Shown: positions 28,610 through 37,664, counted from the first letter of the stretch. The stretch is DNA of 64,000 bases from Methylocystis parvus OBBP (GCF_027571405.1 NZ_CP092968.1:248001-312000), one strand, 5' to 3'. Notes: generated by a model from the letters alone, not told the origin. A program made the numbers and translations.

Positions 28610-29875
28610 TCAGGCGAGCGCATGCATTTTGAAGAGTCGCTTCGCCTTCAGATTGAGAGAGGCCGCGGCCCCATTGGCGTCGACGACGACGTCGAATTCA
28701 TTATCCTCGATAAATTCTCTTGGCTTGAGAAGTTCCGACAGCGACGGCAGTTGCGAATAGGCGTAACCGAGATTTTGTCCAACGAGCTGGCCCGGCCGCA
28801 GCGAAGGATCGTAAACAGTGAGGGAAAATCCCGCCTGCAGCATCTTGCGGGCGAGATCCACATTCGGACTCTCCCGCAGATCGTCGCTGTCCGCTTTGAA
28901 GGCGAGGCCAATCATCAGGACCTTCGAGCCAGGAGCCAAACCCTTTGTCGCCTGCTGGAAAATGAAATGCTTGTGAGCGTCGTTCGACCGGATAAGCGAG
29001 TCGACGACATGCATCTGGGCGCCAACGTCAGAGGAAATATATTGGAGCGCGCGCACGTCCTTCGGCAGGCATGATCCTCCAAAGGGTCCGCCGGGTCGAG
29101 TGTAGCAAGGTGAAATATTCAGCTTCGTGTCCGAGACGAAAATCTCATGTACGGCCCCGGCGCTAATGCCGAGATGGGCGCATGCGCGTCCAATTTCGTT
29201 TGCGTAAGCGACCTTTAGCGCATGAAAGCTGTTGTCCACGAATTTTGTGAATTCAGCCTCCCGATAACGCGTATAGAAGACAGGGGCTTCGATGCCCTTG
29301 TGCAATTCGTCCATCCGCACATTCGGTCCGCCATCGAACGTGCCGACGACGATCTTTGGCGGGTGGAAATAATCGTGAACCGCAACGGCCTCCCGGAGAA
29401 ACTCGGGATTGTAGACGAGCTCGACGGCCAGATGATCCTCGCCGAGGATCGACCGGAAGATCGGCGCGATAAGCTCTTCGATCGTTCCCGGACGAAACGT
29501 GCTTCGATAAACAACGGTAAGCGGCGCCTCGCGAATCTTCGCGTGAATGCTCGCTGCGATCTGGCGGGACACTTCCGCGATGTCGCTCATATTGTGCGCG
29601 CCGTCCGGTCCGCTTGGCGTTCCAACGCACACGATCGCCATATCGCATTCGCTCACCCGATCTTCGACGGCGCTCCAAACCCTCAGCAACCCGTTCTTTG
29701 TCGCGCGCCCGATAATTTCTTCGACGCCCGGTTCCTTGATGGGCGAAAGCCCTGCGGAGATTTGAGCGACTTTGGCCTCGCTGACGTCAAAGCCGTAAAC
29801 TGTATGTCCCTGCTCGGTGATGCAGGCGGCGGCCGTCAGTCCGACATAGCCGAGGCCAAAAATTGAGATCTTCAT
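28610..29875 (-). CDS. nucleotide-sugar dehydrogenase, GDP-mannose 6-dehydrogenase (AlgD) type
   Basis: A 421-residue NAD-dependent four-electron dehydrogenase that makes a nucleotide-uronic acid. The N-terminal Rossmann motif is KISIFGLGYVGLTAA. The catalytic Cys is in FGGSCLPKDVRAL, and the C-terminal UDP-binding-like domain contains GLAFKADSDDLRESP. The FGGSCLPKDVRAL and DDLRESP wording is closer to AlgD than to UDP-glucose dehydrogenase (usually FGGSCFPKD), so GDP-mannuronate is the likelier product; UDP-glucuronate cannot be excluded. The preferred start is ATG 29875 rather than GTG 29881. It heads the minus-strand operon. Confidence 0.85.
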   Translation of the reverse strand: MKISIFGLGYVGLTAAACITEQGHTVYGFDVSEAKVAQISAGLSPIKEPGVEEIIGRATKNGLLRVWSAVEDRVSECDMAIVCVGTPSGPDGAHNMSDIAEVSRQIAASIHAKIREAPLTVVYRSTFRPGTIEELIAPIFRSILGEDHLAVELVYNPEFLREAVAVHDYFHPPKIVVGTFDGGPNVRMDELHKGIEAPVFYTRYREAEFTKFVDNSFHALKVAYANEIGRACAHLGISAGAVHEIFVSDTKLNISPCYTRPGGPFGGSCLPKDVRALQYISSDVGAQMHVVDSLIRSNDAHKHFIFQQATKGLAPGSKVLMIGLAFKADSDDLRESPNVDLARKMLQAGFSLTVYDPSLRPGQLVGQNLGYAYSQLPSLSELLKPREFIEDNEFDVVVDANGAAASLNLKAKRLFKMHALA

Positions 29876-30149
29876 ACGCACGCTCTTTGCAACGTGATGA
29901 TCAACACAGCGCGATTGCGTCGCATCGCTTCATAAAATGCTAAGCAACCTTTAAGCCGTCATCACGCGCGATGTAAAGAGCGATCGATGCGCTTTCATCC
30001 AATGTTTGATGTTGAATTTGTCGAAGACGCTGGTAACGATTCAATGGCGTCGCGCGATCGTCGGCGTGATCATTTGCGTCGCGATCCGTCGTTCTGGATG
30101 CAGTTTTTCAAGAATGCAAAACCTGTTACGTCGAAAGATCGAGATCGTC

Positions 30150-30575
30150 GCCATGCAGTCGACATTCACGTTTGAGTCGGGCGTCGCTTCAGCGCCCATT
30201 CCGAGGCGGGATGAATGCGGCGTGATCAAGCAGCCTCTTTACGCCGACGTCGCCTTCACGGGCGCGAGGATAAAATTTCGCGGACAGGTCGATGCTTACG
30301 ATTTTCTCGAGCGCTGTCTGCGATCGGGGGCTCGACTGAGGCTTGATAGATTTATGAGCTTCTTCGCGCGTAGACCTGCTTCATTTATGTGGATAAATGT
30401 GTTGCGGCTCATGAGAAGGATCGTCGCGATCGAGCCTTGGACGGTTGGGAAATGTTTGTCCCCGACGTTTTCCATGTGGATTTGCATGTTCGCGTCCGCA
30501 CGAGCTTTTTCGTGCGCAAGGACGAGTGGGCTGCGCGTGAGGCAAGAGTTTTCGGCATTTCGGTTGCTGAAATGA
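30150..30575 (+). pseudogene. possible frameshifted remnant upstream of a glycosyltransferase
   Basis: An open frame of 141 codons begins at ATG 30150 (MQSTFTFESGVASAPIPRRD) and ends at a TGA that overlaps the next ATG (ATGA). The first ~90 codons look coding (DVAFTGARIKFRGQVDAYDF). In the last ~50 the frame becomes Cys/Trp/Met-rich, while the +1-shifted frame reads much more naturally (DGWEMFVPDVFHVDLHVRVR) and stays open into the glycosyltransferase. This suggests either a decayed small gene with a frameshift or an N-terminal extension of the next gene from GTG 30389. I recognise no domain. Confidence 0.3.
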
Positions 30576-31678
30576 AATCACGTCCTTTTCGCATCGCTAT
30601 CTTCGCGCCGCACTTTGCGGAATATTCCGTGAGGCTCGCCATTGCGCTGTCGCGCCATGCGCCAGTGTTGTTGATCGTCGATCGGGCGAACATGGCCGCG
30701 GAATGCAGCGAGCGTTTATTGCGTCGGACGCGGCAGTCGGTCGAGATATTTGAATTCGAGTCGACCGGCCGAATGAACCGGGCAAGGTCGTTAATGCTTA
30801 TCCTCGCGCGCGTCCTCGTCTTTTCCCCGTCGGTCGTCAGTGTTCAGGAGCAGATTGACAATCTCTCCGCCTGCGTTGTCAGGGCGCTTCGCCGCATTGC
30901 GCCGATCGCGCTCACGGTCCATGATCCCCGCCCGCATCCGGGCCTCGACGCCGAATGGGTGAAAGCAAACGCCGAAAATCGTTTGAAGATGCGCGCCGCG
31001 GCGTCGTTATTTCATGTGCACGGGGCGTTTTGCGCCGCTCAGTTGAGAGATGAGGTCGGGGAGAGCCTGACGATTGTGGAAACGCCGCATGGCTCGATAT
31101 TGACGCCCGAGCCCGAGCAGATGCGTCCGTCGGCAGCTGGACGGATTCTGATGTTTGGTCGGATGGAAGCCTATAAGGGATTGACTGTTCTACTCGACGC
31201 GGCCGACGCGTTGCGGTCGCGAGGCGTGCGCTTTGAGCTTTCGATCTTGGGCGGAGGTTCGGAACTGATCCGCAACCAAGCGAGGCTCGCGCGCGATTTT
31301 ATCAATCTCAGGGAAGGTTTCGTCGCGCCTGAGGCTGCGGTCGCCGCGTTCCAAAACGCTTCGATCGTTGTCCTGCCTTATACAGAGGCGACCCAAAGCG
31401 GGGTCGCCGCAGCCGCTTATGCAAATGGCCGCGCAGTCGTCGCTTCCCGCTGCGGCGGGCTGATCGACTCGGTCAGAGATGACGTTGACGGCGTATTAGT
31501 CCCGCCGGGCGATGCGGTGGCGCTTGCGAACGCTCTCCATCGACTTCTTATAAATTCGGGCGAGCTGGCCCGATTGACGAGGGCGGCGCGGCTCGCGGGT
31601 GAGACGCGGTTTGCTTGGGAGCCAATTGCCGAGTCGCTGGTCTGTTCTTTTCGAGAGACGCCGGAAGGCGGCAGATGA
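30572..31678 (+). CDS. GT4-family glycosyltransferase
   Basis: A 368-residue GT-B enzyme beginning KSRPFRIAIFAPHFAEYSVR. It contains ILMFGRMEAYKGLTVLLDAA and a C-terminal donor region VVLPYTEATQSGVAAAAYAN, in which the usual E(x7)E acidic pair is reduced to TEATQSG-type residues. That form is seen in GT4 subgroups where Thr/Gln/Ser follow the first Glu. The start at 30572 overlaps the preceding stop (ATGA); the frame is open back to GTG 30389, so the N-terminus is uncertain. The next glycosyltransferase also starts with an ATGA overlap. Confidence 0.82.
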   Translation: MKSRPFRIAIFAPHFAEYSVRLAIALSRHAPVLLIVDRANMAAECSERLLRRTRQSVEIFEFESTGRMNRARSLMLILARVLVFSPSVVSVQEQIDNLSACVVRALRRIAPIALTVHDPRPHPGLDAEWVKANAENRLKMRAAASLFHVHGAFCAAQLRDEVGESLTIVETPHGSILTPEPEQMRPSAAGRILMFGRMEAYKGLTVLLDAADALRSRGVRFELSILGGGSELIRNQARLARDFINLREGFVAPEAAVAAFQNASIVVLPYTEATQSGVAAAAYANGRAVVASRCGGLIDSVRDDVDGVLVPPGDAVALANALHRLLINSGELARLTRAARLAGETRFAWEPIAESLVCSFRETPEGGR

Positions 31679-32799
31679 AGAAGAGACGGAAACGTATCCT
31701 TTTTTTCCTTCCGGGTCTCGACGTCGGAGGCGCGGAACGGCACGCCGTCGTTCTGCGTCAGGCTTTTTCGAATATGGGCTTCGAGACGCGACTGGTCGTA
31801 TTCGGGCGAAGGCGACCCTCCGCGCTTCTCGGACATCCCGGCGCCGAGGGGGCTTTGTTTCTTGGCTTAAAGGGAATGTCGGATCTTTTCGGTTGGCCGC
31901 GCATATGGAACGCGCTGCAAGGCTTCAGGCCGGATGTGATTGTCGCGGTGAATCAAACGCCGTTGATCGTATCGGCGGCGATGCATCTTCTTCTGTCCGG
32001 GCGTCCGAAACTCGCGTGCGTTTTCCATACAACCGAGATGCAGCCCTTCGAGTCGCGGCTTCAGAATGCTTTCAAATTTGCCGTGAGACATGCCGATTGC
32101 TTGATCTATGTCGGGGAAAATCAAAGGAAGGCATGGGCGGCCCGCGGCGTCGTCGCGAGGCGGGAGTCCGTGATCGCCAATGGCGTGGATCTTCGCCAAT
32201 TTTGCGGGCTTGGTCGAGAGGAGGCCAAAAGCCGGTTGGGGATCGCCAAAGGCGACCTGGTGATCGGACATGTGGGCGCGTTTCGGGTTGAAAAGAACCA
32301 GATCGAATTGATCGAAGCGATCGCGCGCGTGAGGGGGAGGGGCGTCGCGATCAAAGCTCTCCTGGTGGGCGATGGTCCGACGCGGTCCCTGGTCGAGTCG
32401 CGCGTGCGGGCTCTCGGGCTGGGGGCCGAGGTGATTTTCGCCGGCGAGCAGTACGACGTCTCGCCCTTTGTCGCGGCGTGCGACATCGGCGCGCTCTGCA
32501 GTACGATAGAGACTTTCCCGCTTTCTGCGTTGGAGTTTCTGGCGTCGGGCGTTCCGATGATCGCCTCGAATGTCGGCGGCGCGCCGGAGATCGTGCGAGA
32601 TGGCGAGAATGGGCGGCTTTATCCTTCCGGGGATATTGAAGGCTTTGCCTGCGCTGTTCAGGACTTGGCGGAGATGGGGAGACGGAAGGCGCTTGCGTCG
32701 AGGGCGCGCGCCTCGGTCAGCCATCTTAGCCAGGATGCGATGGTTGCGCGCTATCGAGACTTGGTCCGCGACCTGCTCGTAGGATGTGAAGCATGGTGA
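31675..32799 (+). CDS. GT4-family glycosyltransferase
   Basis: A 374-residue GT-B enzyme starting MKKRRKRILFFLPGLDVGGAER. It has GHVGAFRVEKNQIELIEAIA in the linker and ETFPLSALEFLASGVPMIAS at the donor site. ATG 31675 overlaps the previous stop (ATGA). It is paralogous to the gene at 23347, sharing NGVD, ALLVGDGPTR and CDIGALCS/FDLGALCS blocks in the same order. It belongs to a plus-strand operon with the acyltransferase and the damaged WalW-like gene. Confidence 0.88.
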   Translation: MKKRRKRILFFLPGLDVGGAERHAVVLRQAFSNMGFETRLVVFGRRRPSALLGHPGAEGALFLGLKGMSDLFGWPRIWNALQGFRPDVIVAVNQTPLIVSAAMHLLLSGRPKLACVFHTTEMQPFESRLQNAFKFAVRHADCLIYVGENQRKAWAARGVVARRESVIANGVDLRQFCGLGREEAKSRLGIAKGDLVIGHVGAFRVEKNQIELIEAIARVRGRGVAIKALLVGDGPTRSLVESRVRALGLGAEVIFAGEQYDVSPFVAACDIGALCSTIETFPLSALEFLASGVPMIASNVGGAPEIVRDGENGRLYPSGDIEGFACAVQDLAEMGRRKALASRARASVSHLSQDAMVARYRDLVRDLLVGCEAW

Positions 32800-33926
32800 C
32801 GGAAATCCGGCAGAGCGGGCGGGAGCTTGCGGAACGGAAGCCCGCCGGAGATGTGAGCGACTTTCTCTCGCGCGGGACGATTCCCAATCTGGACGGGCTG
32901 CGCGCTCTCGCCGTGCTCCTCGTCATGCTCTCCCATTACGGGCTCGGCGACTGGATACCCGGCGCTTTTGGCGTGACGATATTTTTCTTTATCAGCGGCT
33001 TTCTTATCACCACGCTTCTGCTCAGGGAGCTTGCCGCTCGACGGCGCGTTTCGCTTCGAAATTTCTTCTTACGTCGGTTTCTGCGCCTGCAGCCGGAGCT
33101 TCTCGCCTATTTGACTCTGTCGGCGGCGATCGGTTCCCTCTATATCGGCGTCCCGAGGAGGTTGGATTTCCTGACGGCGATCCTTTACGTCGCCAATTAC
33201 ACCGAAGCGTTTTCGAGTATCGGGCTCTTTCCGTTGGAGCTGCGCTGGCCGCAACTCTGGTCGCTGGCGGTGGAGGAGCATTTCTATCTGCTTTTCCCGA
33301 TATGTTTTTTCCGCTTCGGTCCAGACGGCGTGCAGCGCCTCTGCATCCCCTTTTTGCTTCTTATCCTGTCCTGGCGCATCGTCCTGGCGGCGGCCGGCGC
33401 GCCTGCAGAATATCTGTACGTGGCGACGGATACGCGCATCGACTCGATCGCCTATGGTTGTCTTGTCGCCTTAACGCTTTGGCGCGAGCCGGAAATCTTG
33501 CGGATAATGAACCGTTGGACGTCGATCGGCCTTGTCGCCGCCGGTTTGATCGTCGCGGCGACCTTCGCAGTCCGCGCGCCCTGGTTCCGAGAGACGTTTC
33601 GATACTCGCTGCAGGGCGTCGCGCTTTCCGTGGGGGCCGTCGCGATGTTGACCGCTCGAGGTCTCAGGGCGAGCGCTTTTCTGCGGCGGCCGACGATGAG
33701 GTGGATGGGGCGAATGTCTTACGGCGCCTATTTGTGGCATCTTGAGCCGCGTCACATATTCGACTGCGTTACCGGCGAAGCGGCTGCTAATCTGCCGCTC
33801 GGCGAGGCGGTCATCTTATCATCGATAGGCGTTCCGATAACGTTTTTGATCGCGGCGTTGTCCTATCATTGTTTTCAGCAACCATTTTTTCCGCTGCGTC
33901 GTCGATATGGCTCCCATGGGCTCTGA
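32793..33926 (+). CDS. acyltransferase 3 family (OafA/ExoZ-like) membrane protein
   Basis: A 377-residue integral-membrane O-acyltransferase with about ten hydrophobic helices. The diagnostic N-terminal region is IPNLDGLRALAVLLVMLSHYG with the conserved His, followed by FFFISGFLITTLLLRE and WSLAVEEHFYLLFP. It should add acetyl or another acyl group to the exopolysaccharide, taking the acyl unit from the cytoplasmic side. It overlaps the upstream glycosyltransferase by 7 bases and the WalW-like gene by 20. Confidence 0.88.
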   Translation: MVTEIRQSGRELAERKPAGDVSDFLSRGTIPNLDGLRALAVLLVMLSHYGLGDWIPGAFGVTIFFFISGFLITTLLLRELAARRRVSLRNFFLRRFLRLQPELLAYLTLSAAIGSLYIGVPRRLDFLTAILYVANYTEAFSSIGLFPLELRWPQLWSLAVEEHFYLLFPICFFRFGPDGVQRLCIPFLLLILSWRIVLAAAGAPAEYLYVATDTRIDSIAYGCLVALTLWREPEILRIMNRWTSIGLVAAGLIVAATFAVRAPWFRETFRYSLQGVALSVGAVAMLTARGLRASAFLRRPTMRWMGRMSYGAYLWHLEPRHIFDCVTGEAAANLPLGEAVILSSIGVPITFLIAALSYHCFQQPFFPLRRRYGSHGL

Positions 33927-34506
33927 ACCGGCGACGCAACCCTCCTTCCTGATTTCGATTGACATGGAAGGCGACGATATTTGGTCGCGCCCCAAACAGG
34001 CGACGACGAGGAACGCCGAATATCTCCCGAGATTTCAGGCGCTCTCCGAGCTGGTCGGCTTCAAACCGACCTATCTCGTCAATCACGAGATGGCGCTGCT
34101 GGAGGTTCCAATCACGATCATGATCGGACGGAGGCCAATATATAAGGAAATTGCGCGCCGCCTTCTGGGGCGGTTCGATCGGCCTCGCCTTTGGCTGCGC
34201 CCCGATGGGCGTAACCTCTCTTCAATGCTGGAAATCGTCGCGCGCGCAGGGCAGTCCGGCCAAAGTTATCTTCAATTCACGCTGCATTCGTCCGAATTCA
34301 TGCCGGGCGGAAGTCCGAATTTCAGAACGAATGCGGAGATAGAGCGCCTTTATGACCATTTGGAGATCCTGTTCGAAACAATTGGCCGCGCCGGCTATGT
34401 GGGGCGGACGTTCGCAGAATTCGCGGACGATTTCACGGCGCGGGAGAAGCCGGGTGAAGCGTCGATCCGTCATCGCGCTGCGGGCCAGGCGAACAAATCC
34501 ATATAG
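33907..34506 (+). CDS. WalW-like polysaccharide deacetylase with large internal deletion
   Basis: A 199-residue frame. The N-terminus (SFLISIDMEGDDIWSRPKQA…FKPTYLVNHEMA) matches the start of WalW-type deacetylases, normally well over 300 residues. The part beginning LLEVPITI through TLHSSEFMPGGSPNF matches their C-terminal third. The two are joined directly at NHEMA|LLEVP (around 34098), so from memory of the family some 120-140 residues with the metal-binding histidines are missing. The frame is intact, so a shortened protein is probably still made, but deacetylase activity is unlikely. It lies at the end of the glycosyltransferase/acyltransferase operon. Confidence 0.65.
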   Translation: MAPMGSEPATQPSFLISIDMEGDDIWSRPKQATTRNAEYLPRFQALSELVGFKPTYLVNHEMALLEVPITIMIGRRPIYKEIARRLLGRFDRPRLWLRPDGRNLSSMLEIVARAGQSGQSYLQFTLHSSEFMPGGSPNFRTNAEIERLYDHLEILFETIGRAGYVGRTFAEFADDFTAREKPGEASIRHRAAGQANKSI

Positions 34507-34739
34507 GGTTTGTGCTTTTCCGCGGCGACCCTATCGACCTTGTTGAGCTGACGGATCTGCTCATCGCTCGATGTATCCGCGCGCGGGGCGCAGCGCAGTT
34601 CCGTCGCGAAGAGGTCGTTCTGACAATAAGGCGGCGTCCAATATTCGCGTGCGATTTCTGCTTCAAAAGCGACTGCGGCGTCGCACCGGACAATCGAAAC
34701 GCCGAACAGCAGGATGACGGAAACGCGTTTGGCGAACAT
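34470..34739 (-). CDS. small secreted hypothetical protein
   Basis: 89 residues with a Sec-type signal (MFAKRVSVILLFGVSIVRCD…VAFEA). A short hydrophilic mature part has two cysteines (PPYCQND, LRCAPRAD) that could form a disulfide. ATG 34739 follows GGAG at 8 bases, in GGAGAAAGAAAA. Its 3' end overlaps the convergent WalW-like gene by 37 bases. I recognise no domain. It may be periplasmic; the call rests on start signals and the signal peptide. Confidence 0.5.
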   Translation of the reverse strand: MFAKRVSVILLFGVSIVRCDAAVAFEAEIAREYWTPPYCQNDLFATELRCAPRADTSSDEQIRQLNKVDRVAAEKHKPYMDLFAWPAAR

Positions 34740-34814
34740 TTTTCTTTCTCCGAATCGGCCAAGGGTCTTTAAGAAAGTTACAAAAACGGACAAGCATTTG
34801 TGATTTATTTTGCG

Positions 34815-35564
34815 TCAAAGGAATGCGCGCGTCGCGCCTTCCAGCACGAGGCATGTTAATCGTCCGGTCACATAGGCGCCAGTATCGATATTGATCTTGT
34901 ATGGTTCGACGCGCGGCGTCCGTACGGGTGTGTGACCATGCACCACAATCGCCGGAAGGGCTCCGCTCCAACCGATGAATTCGTCGCGTATCCATAAAAG
35001 ATCGCTTCGGCGTTGAGCCTCCAACGCGACATTCGGGCGCACGCCCGCATGCACGAAAAAAAATCCGCCATACGAATAGCTCAGCGGACGACTTTCAAGA
35101 AAATGAATATGAGACTTGGGCAGCGCGTCTTTCATAAGACGCCGAGTCTCTTCCAATCGCCGGCTCGACGCTTCAAGCGGAGCCGGAACGCCATATGAGA
35201 GAAGAGTTTCTCTTCCGCCATAACGCATCCAATCCGGGAACGCCTCGCCGTCCTGCAGCGACTGCAGCAGAAACTCTTCATGATTCCCGATGAGAGCGAC
35301 GACATTCGGTTCGGTTGCGCGGGCGATCATCTGATCGAGGACGTTACGAGAATGCGGGCCGCGATCAATATAGTCGCCGAGATAGATTTCGATCGAATTT
35401 GCTATTGGGCGCACGCGCTTATGGGCCTCGATGCGGATAAATGCCTGCTCGAGCAGATCAGCCCGACCATGAATGTCTCCAACGGCATAAATGCGCACGC
35501 CTTCAGGAAGAATTGCGTGCGATCCAAGATTTGGAAGGCTTTGCGACGCTGCGTCGTCCCGCAT
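34815..35564 (-). CDS. PPP-type metallophosphoesterase (serine/threonine phosphatase-like)
   Basis: About 249 residues with the PPP-family metal-binding motifs in order: GDIHGRADLLE, GDYIDRGPHS and GNHEEF, then a later HAGV (VHAGVRPN) and VHGHTP. It is a soluble dinuclear-metal phosphatase of the PrpA/ApaH-like group. Such genes recur near exopolysaccharide loci and may counter tyrosine or serine kinases or hydrolyse dinucleotides; the target here is unknown. I use ATG 35564; an ATG at 35615 would add 17 residues. Confidence 0.85.
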   Translation of the reverse strand: MRDDAASQSLPNLGSHAILPEGVRIYAVGDIHGRADLLEQAFIRIEAHKRVRPIANSIEIYLGDYIDRGPHSRNVLDQMIARATEPNVVALIGNHEEFLLQSLQDGEAFPDWMRYGGRETLLSYGVPAPLEASSRRLEETRRLMKDALPKSHIHFLESRPLSYSYGGFFFVHAGVRPNVALEAQRRSDLLWIRDEFIGWSGALPAIVVHGHTPVRTPRVEPYKINIDTGAYVTGRLTCLVLEGATRAFL

Positions 35565-35817
35565 GTTCGTTCTTTCATTCGCATATTGACTCTCGCCGCG
35601 CGAGATGTGAACCAACTGACATTGAAAGAGCTATGGTTCGATGTTTCCATCATCAAGCGCAAGGCGTTTTCGCTTTACGAGACGACGCAATGAAAGCGCA
35701 AATGAATGCGTCGCAATGTCGGCGGCTCCGCCCTTGCAAGGCGACGATCGAGGCGACGCCCTGACGTCGACGAGGATTGCTCATTTGCCAGCAGTGTTGA
35801 CGAAACGAATTCGCGCG

Positions 35818-37068
35818 ATGCAGGGGCGTCGATCGATAAATCGTTTCCCGGTCAAATTTCTTTGGGCGATTTTCGCAATGGCGTTGACGTCTTGCTCCTT
35901 CACTGCCGAACTCGTTCCAAAAGATGGACCCACCGCCGAGGCCGTTCGGAACGCTGCGGAGGTTCATGTGGCGAGCGGTGAGACGCTCAGTTACGCCTTT
36001 GTCAAACTTGGACCGGAGACGGCGAACGCCGTTAATCGCACGACGAACGCGCTCGCGCTGCGTTTCAATGGTCTCGCTTCCAGCAAAAGTCATAAGGCGG
36101 AGGCGCCGATAGGCGTCGGGGACGTCATATCCGTCACTGTGTTCGAGGCGCTGGCCGGCGGGCTTTTCATTCCGGCTGAGGCCGGCGTGCGGTCCGGCAA
36201 TCTGGTGCAGATGCCGAATCAGGAAGTGGACAGTTCGGGGCAGGTGAACGTTCCCTATATCGGCAATGTGCGCGTGGCCGGTCGAACGGCCAAGGAAGTC
36301 GGCGCGGAAGTTTCACGCCGACTGGCCAACCGGGCGATCGAACCTCAGACGATCGTCAGCGTCGTCGAACGGCGCAGCAATGACGTCAGCGTGCTTGGCG
36401 ACGTGAACTTGCCCGCGCGTTTCTTCATCGATCCTTCCGGAATCCGTCTTTTGGCCGCGATCGCCCGGGCGGGAGGGCCCAAATCGCCGGCTCATGAGAC
36501 GATCGTGACGGTCCAGCGTCGCGGCGCTACGGCGCAGGCGTTGTTGAGCACGATCATCAAGGAGCCGTCGCAAAATATTCCGCTTGCGGGCGGCGACAGC
36601 ATATTTCTCGCGCGCGAACCGAAAATATTCATGGCTTTCGGCGCCACGATCGAACGGCCTGGAGTTTCCCTGACCGGCGTGGTCGGCGGAAGCTCGGTCA
36701 GTCGACGCTTCTCGTTCGACGCGGATAATTTCTCGCTTGCGGAAGGACTTGCGAAGGCAGGCGGACTGGATTCGCTTCGCGCCGACCCAAAGGGCGTCTT
36801 TCTCCTGCGATTTGAGAATAAGCGCACGCTCGCGTCGCTCGGCGTCGATACCTCGACTTACAGGAGCGACGCCGTGCCGACGATCTATGCGGTCGATCTG
36901 AGCGTCTCCGAGGGATTTTTTCTGATGAACAGCTTCTACCTACGTCACCAGGACGTGATCGTCGTCACAGATTCTCCGACGGCCGACCTGCAGAAATTGC
37001 TGGCTGTTTTCACCAATCTTTCGCAGATCGCGCAAGGCGCCGGATTTCTCGCCAATGCGACGAAATAG
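35818..37068 (+). CDS. polysaccharide export lipoprotein (Wza-like)
   Basis: About 416 residues. A lipoprotein signal ends in the lipobox ALTSC (LWAIFAMALTSCSFTAE), so it should be anchored in the outer membrane. A Poly_export domain follows (IGVGDVISVTVFEALAGGLF, VNVPYIGNVRVAGRTAKEV), then SLBB-type beta-grasp repeats (VSVLGDVNLPARFFIDPSGI and later). It forms the outer-membrane channel that pairs with the Wzc-like kinase downstream. I chose ATG 35818 because it gives a normal lipoprotein signal; the same frame is open upstream to 35641. Confidence 0.88.
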   Translation: MQGRRSINRFPVKFLWAIFAMALTSCSFTAELVPKDGPTAEAVRNAAEVHVASGETLSYAFVKLGPETANAVNRTTNALALRFNGLASSKSHKAEAPIGVGDVISVTVFEALAGGLFIPAEAGVRSGNLVQMPNQEVDSSGQVNVPYIGNVRVAGRTAKEVGAEVSRRLANRAIEPQTIVSVVERRSNDVSVLGDVNLPARFFIDPSGIRLLAAIARAGGPKSPAHETIVTVQRRGATAQALLSTIIKEPSQNIPLAGGDSIFLAREPKIFMAFGATIERPGVSLTGVVGGSSVSRRFSFDADNFSLAEGLAKAGGLDSLRADPKGVFLLRFENKRTLASLGVDTSTYRSDAVPTIYAVDLSVSEGFFLMNSFYLRHQDVIVVTDSPTADLQKLLAVFTNLSQIAQGAGFLANATK

Positions 37069-37084
37069 GCGAAGGAGGCTGAGC

Positions 37085-37624
37085 GTGAAACGGCGACCGG
37101 CAAAGCGCGTGGCGGCTTACGCCTCGAGCTTTCTTCTGGTTTCAACCGTAAGTGCGGCTGCGGGCTGCGGGCGGACGCTTTCGGCGAGCGCATTGAACGG
37201 TTTTCTGGAACGGCCAAACGCCTTGCTGAAAAATGACAGCCGGCGGGCCCTCGTTTACAACGTGCGCGAATTTTCGAAAGAGGCTCAGTCGCATTCGGCG
37301 CTTCGGGCGCTTGCGATTGAGGCAAGAGAGTCCGACCGCGAGGAAATCGGCCGTGGGCTCGCAATGGCCTATCATGGCTGTCTCGCTCAGCGATCGGAAT
37401 TGTCCCGCGCAATCGCCAATCTGATCGGTCGCATGCCGGAGGCCGTCAAGCGAGGCTTCCGGCAGGGGCTTGAAGCAACGCGGCCAGACGCGCCCGGAGC
37501 GGAGCTCACCGGCGATCGTCCCAGGCAGGAAGAGCCGCAGCGGGTTTTCAGCATCGGCGTCGTCCATTCGCTCGATCAGCGAAGCCTCAAACTCGCCGAC
37601 CCTTTCGCTCCGCCATTTCGTTAA
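37085..37624 (+). CDS. secreted hypothetical protein between Wza and Wzc genes
   Basis: 179 residues from a GTG start with a strong site (GAAGGAGG, 6 bases upstream). The N-terminal signal region (KRVAAYASSFLLVSTVSAAAGCG) could be a Sec or lipoprotein signal. The mature part is helical and charged, with no domain I recognise; segments include NGFLERPNALLKNDSRRALV and GRGLAMAYHGCLAQRSEL. Its place between exporter and kinase genes, 16 bases after the former, implies a role in envelope assembly of the exopolysaccharide machine. That is inference only. Confidence 0.65.
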   Translation: MKRRPAKRVAAYASSFLLVSTVSAAAGCGRTLSASALNGFLERPNALLKNDSRRALVYNVREFSKEAQSHSALRALAIEARESDREEIGRGLAMAYHGCLAQRSELSRAIANLIGRMPEAVKRGFRQGLEATRPDAPGAELTGDRPRQEEPQRVFSIGVVHSLDQRSLKLADPFAPPFR

Positions 37625-37664
37625 TCCAGGATTCGCGCCGAGGCGAAAGCTCACAGGTCCTCAT

